In this document: in pieces, positions 6,375 through 7,665 of the stretch
Layout: the number at the start of each line of letters is the position of its first letter
How positions within the stretch are numbered: the first letter of the stretch is position 1
NCBI GenBank assembly: GCA_005788935.1
Contig: SYAK01000548.1
Location: 1-7,665, forward strand
Length of the DNA: 7,665 bases
Direction: 5' to 3'
Source: Pseudomonadota bacterium
GTDB lineage: Bacteria > Myxococcota > UBA9042 > PHBI01
Translations under genes and position numbers: made by a program
The notes under the pieces: generated by a model
Databases searched by the model: none
The model's input: the letters and a program-made list of their open reading frames with translations, nothing else
Told to the model about the DNA's origin: nothing

Positions 6375-6380
6375 CTGAGC

Positions 6381-6896
6381 ATGCGGCGCGTATCCCAACG
6401 ACTCTGGACCGCACTTCACGGTGGCAGTGCGGTCGTCCTGGTCCTCCACGTCGGTGGAGGTTGCGCTGGCGATGCCGCCGCAGGTCCGTGTGACCCGACC
6501 CTCACGCCAAGTCGGGACCGTGTCGCGGAGCTGTGTCCGGCGCTCGGCATCTGCGCCGACTCGCCGACCTCCGTCGCGCTGACATGCACCCCCGCGGGTC
6601 TCGTCTGCGACTACTCGCAGGTCCCGGGCTTCGAAGAGCACGACCTGACCTGCGACGGGCGCGACGCTGACTGTGACGGCGCTGTGGACGAGGACGCCCC
6701 TGACTGCGGAGCCCGGACGCCGTCAGACGCCGCCCGCGTCCAACCAGGCGTGTCCCGAATGACGTTCCAGGACGGGAGCAGCCGGGTCGTCCTCGAGGTC
6801 GGGAGTCCGCTCGTCGGCGCTCAGGGCGAGGACGGAACCACCCGCATCACCATTGGCGTGCCGCCGCGCGCGGCCGAAGCACACGACGGGCCCTGA
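6381..6896 (+). CDS. Small exported Cys-rich protein with MopE-type metal-binding motif
   Basis: The product is 171 residues from ATG 6381; an in-frame ATG at 6366 would add five residues. I prefer 6381 because it begins with a basic MRRVSQR n-region, then a hydrophobic stretch (AVVLVLHV, 17-24) and GGGC with Cys28. It could be a lipoprotein, but the lipobox is poor (Gly at -3), so a plain signal peptide is equally possible. Downstream of Cys28 are eight cysteines up to residue 109. Residues 91-105 read [15 protein letters not shown], the Asp-rich loop of the MopE-like putative metal-binding motif (family pattern CDGxDNDCDGxVDE). In the Methylococcus protein the motif is linked to copper or calcium binding; elsewhere its ligand is unproven. 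The last 60 residues lack cysteine and I recognise no domain in them. The stop is 37 nt before the collagen-like gene, so co-transcription is likely. Confidence 0.75.
   Translation: MRRVSQRLWTALHGGSAVVLVLHVGGGCAGDAAAGPCDPTLTPSRDRVAELCPALGICADSPTSVALTCTPAGLVCDYSQVPGFEEHDLTCDGRDADCDGAVDEDAPDCGARTPSDAARVQPGVSRMTFQDGSSRVVLEVGSPLVGAQGEDGTTRITIGVPPRAAEAHDGP
6443..6460 (+). repeat. Perfect 7-4-7 hairpin within the signal-peptide coding region
   Basis: CCTCCAC, loop GTCG, then GTGGAGG. The stem lies over codons 21-27 of the small Cys-rich gene and contains the sense sequence GTGGAGG. It could affect translation near the 5' end of the message, or it could follow from codon choice (VLHVGG). Confidence 0.35.
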
Positions 6897-6921
6897 CGGG
6901 CAGCACCCATCAACGCGACAT

Positions 6922-6926
6922 GGGAG
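6922..6926 (+). promoter_or_regulatory. Ribosome binding site of the collagen-like gene
   Basis: GGGAG lies 7 nt upstream of ATG 6934. This spacing selects 6934 over the out-of-frame ATG at 6920. Confidence 0.7.
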
Positions 6927-6933
6927 AACACGC

Positions 6934-7665
6934 ATGGCCACGACCCGATGGCATCGCGCCGCGGCAGGAGTTGCGGCGCTAACGGCGCTGCTCGCCTCGA
7001 CAGGGAGCGCAAGCGCCGAGCCACCCCGCCTCATTCCGGTTCAGGGGCTCGCCACAGACCTCGATGGCGTGCCTCTAGAGGGTCCGCTGGCGATGGAGTT
7101 CTCGCTCTACGACTCCGCCGACGCCGCAGTGCCGCTCTGGGTCGAGTACCGAGAGGGTCGGGAGGCGGTCCCGGTCTCTCGGGGGCTCTTCTCGGTCCAA
7201 CTCGGAGAGGTCGAGGCGCTCGTCCCGGAAGACCTTGTTGCCGCCAGAGAACTCTGGCTCGGGTTCGGGCTCGAGGGCGCGCCAGAGATGGGGCGGGCCC
7301 GCGTCGGCTCGGTCCCGTACGCGCTCATGACCGGCTTCGCAGAGGAGGCCCGCAACGTCACGGGCGACATCACGCCGCGGTCCGTGACCATCAACGGCAA
7401 GCTGGTCATCGACAACAGCGGTCGCTGGGTCGGTGACCTGTCGGGTCTCGTAGGCGCGCCCGGCGAACGCGGGCCAGCTGGCCCGGCAGGCGAGAGTGGC
7501 CCCGAGGGCCAGCAAGGCCCCCAGGGCCCTCCGGGTGAGCGCGGTTCCGAGGGCGCCGCAGGCCCGCCCGGAGAGCCCGGGCCAGCAGGTGCTGTCGGTC
7601 CGATGGGACCGGCTGGAGAACGGGGGCCAGCTGGCGCCCAGGGCGACCGGGGCCCCGAGGGCGCC
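6934..7665 (+). CDS. Exported collagen-like protein with N-terminal beta-type domain (C-terminus beyond the window)
   Basis: The frame is open from ATG 6934 to the right edge (244 codons seen). Residues 1-28 are a signal peptide: basic MATTRWHR, a hydrophobic Ala/Leu core, and a cleavage-type ASA before E29. Residues 32-140 match a common secreted-protein module: [16 protein letters not shown] (35-50), [23 protein letters not shown] (84-91), LWLGFGLEG and [10 protein letters not shown] (123-132). I know this module as an N-terminal domain of bacterial tail-fibre-like and collagen-like proteins. Residues 141-173 form a short beta-rich linker ([15 protein letters not shown]). From G174 an unbroken Gly-X-Y tract runs to the window end. 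A collagen-type triple helix is expected, with the N-terminal domain possibly trimerising. A surface fibre or matrix component is likely but inferred. The gene follows the Cys-rich gene by 37 nt. Confidence 0.9.
   Translation, partial: MATTRWHRAAAGVAALTALLASTGSASAEPPRLIPVQGLATDLDGVPLEGPLAMEFSLYDSADAAVPLWVEYREGREAVPVSRGLFSVQLGEVEALVPEDLVAARELWLGFGLEGAPEMGRARVGSVPYALMTGFAEEARNVTGDITPRSVTINGKLVIDNSGRWVGDLSGLVGAPGERGPAGPAGESGPEGQQGPQGPPGERGSEGAAGPPGEPGPAGAVGPMGPAGERGPAGAQGDRGPEGA
7453..7665 (+). repeat. Collagen-like Gly-X-Y tract
   Basis: Twenty-three complete consecutive triplets and part of a 24th are uninterrupted ([15 protein letters not shown] and so on, to GDR GPE GA). Proline is frequent at X, and charged triplets GER, GEP and GDR recur. 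GPPGER occurs at triplets 9-10. Bacterial collagens lack hydroxyproline and rely on such charge pairs for helix stability, which is family knowledge. The tract continues past the right edge, so its length is unknown. Confidence 0.95.

Larger units (their letters stand above)
5954..6380. other. Divergent intergenic region with multiple dyads, no convincing gene
   Basis: This 427-bp region separates the minus-strand giant gene from the plus-strand operon, so it must hold promoters for both. Short open frames cross it on both strands, but their products are Arg/Pro-rich with no recognisable domain and no good ribosome site. It contains an 18-bp perfect palindrome (6062-6079), hairpins at 6081-6103 and 6121-6132, a TGAATGA/TCATTCA dyad (6165-6182) and a hairpin at 6222-6248. 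No tRNA, riboswitch or clear intrinsic terminator is visible. Confidence 0.7.

Overview
The window is high-GC DNA (about 70-75% in hand-counted coding lines). It carries three very unequal protein genes around one divergent intergenic region. Long, low-homology secreted proteins built from FG-GAP, cysteine-rich, MopE-like and collagen-like repeats, together with the strong GC bias, suggest a myxobacterium or related deltaproteobacterial lineage (Sandaracinus/Polyangia-like). That placement is inference from style; there is no marker gene here.

Positions 1-5953, minus strand: one uninterrupted reading frame of at least 1984 codons fills over three quarters of the window and runs off the left edge. 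I checked the frame at about a dozen anchors along it. The order from the N-terminus is: signal peptide; a beta-rich N-terminal domain; 13 FG-GAP beta-propeller repeats; a complete C-type lectin-like domain (CTLD) with Ca2+/galactose-type ligands; a 14th FG-GAP repeat; a fibronectin/Ig-like beta-sandwich; a cysteine cluster; and a tandem array of 32-residue units whose cysteine spacing matches the ADAM/snake-venom disintegrin module. The CTLD and its flanking propeller blade sit in a segment of about 0.7 kb at about 57% GC, well below the surrounding DNA.

Positions 5954-6380: a 427-bp divergent intergenic region without a convincing gene. It holds several perfect dyads (an 18-bp palindrome, a 7-4-7 inverted repeat and others) and only weak promoter-like boxes.

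Positions 6381-7665, plus strand: a probable two-gene operon with a 37-nt gap. The first gene encodes a small exported Cys-rich protein with a MopE-type metal-binding motif. The second, cut by the right edge, encodes an exported protein with an N-terminal beta-type domain followed by an unbroken collagen-like Gly-X-Y tract.

Taken together, the locus encodes exported proteins made of modules best known from animal extracellular matrix and adhesion: integrin-alpha-like propellers, CTLD, disintegrin-like repeats and collagen. A cell-surface or matrix adhesion role is the most economical reading, but it is inference. The most distinctive item is the CTLD embedded in the propeller array and coincident with a compositional break.
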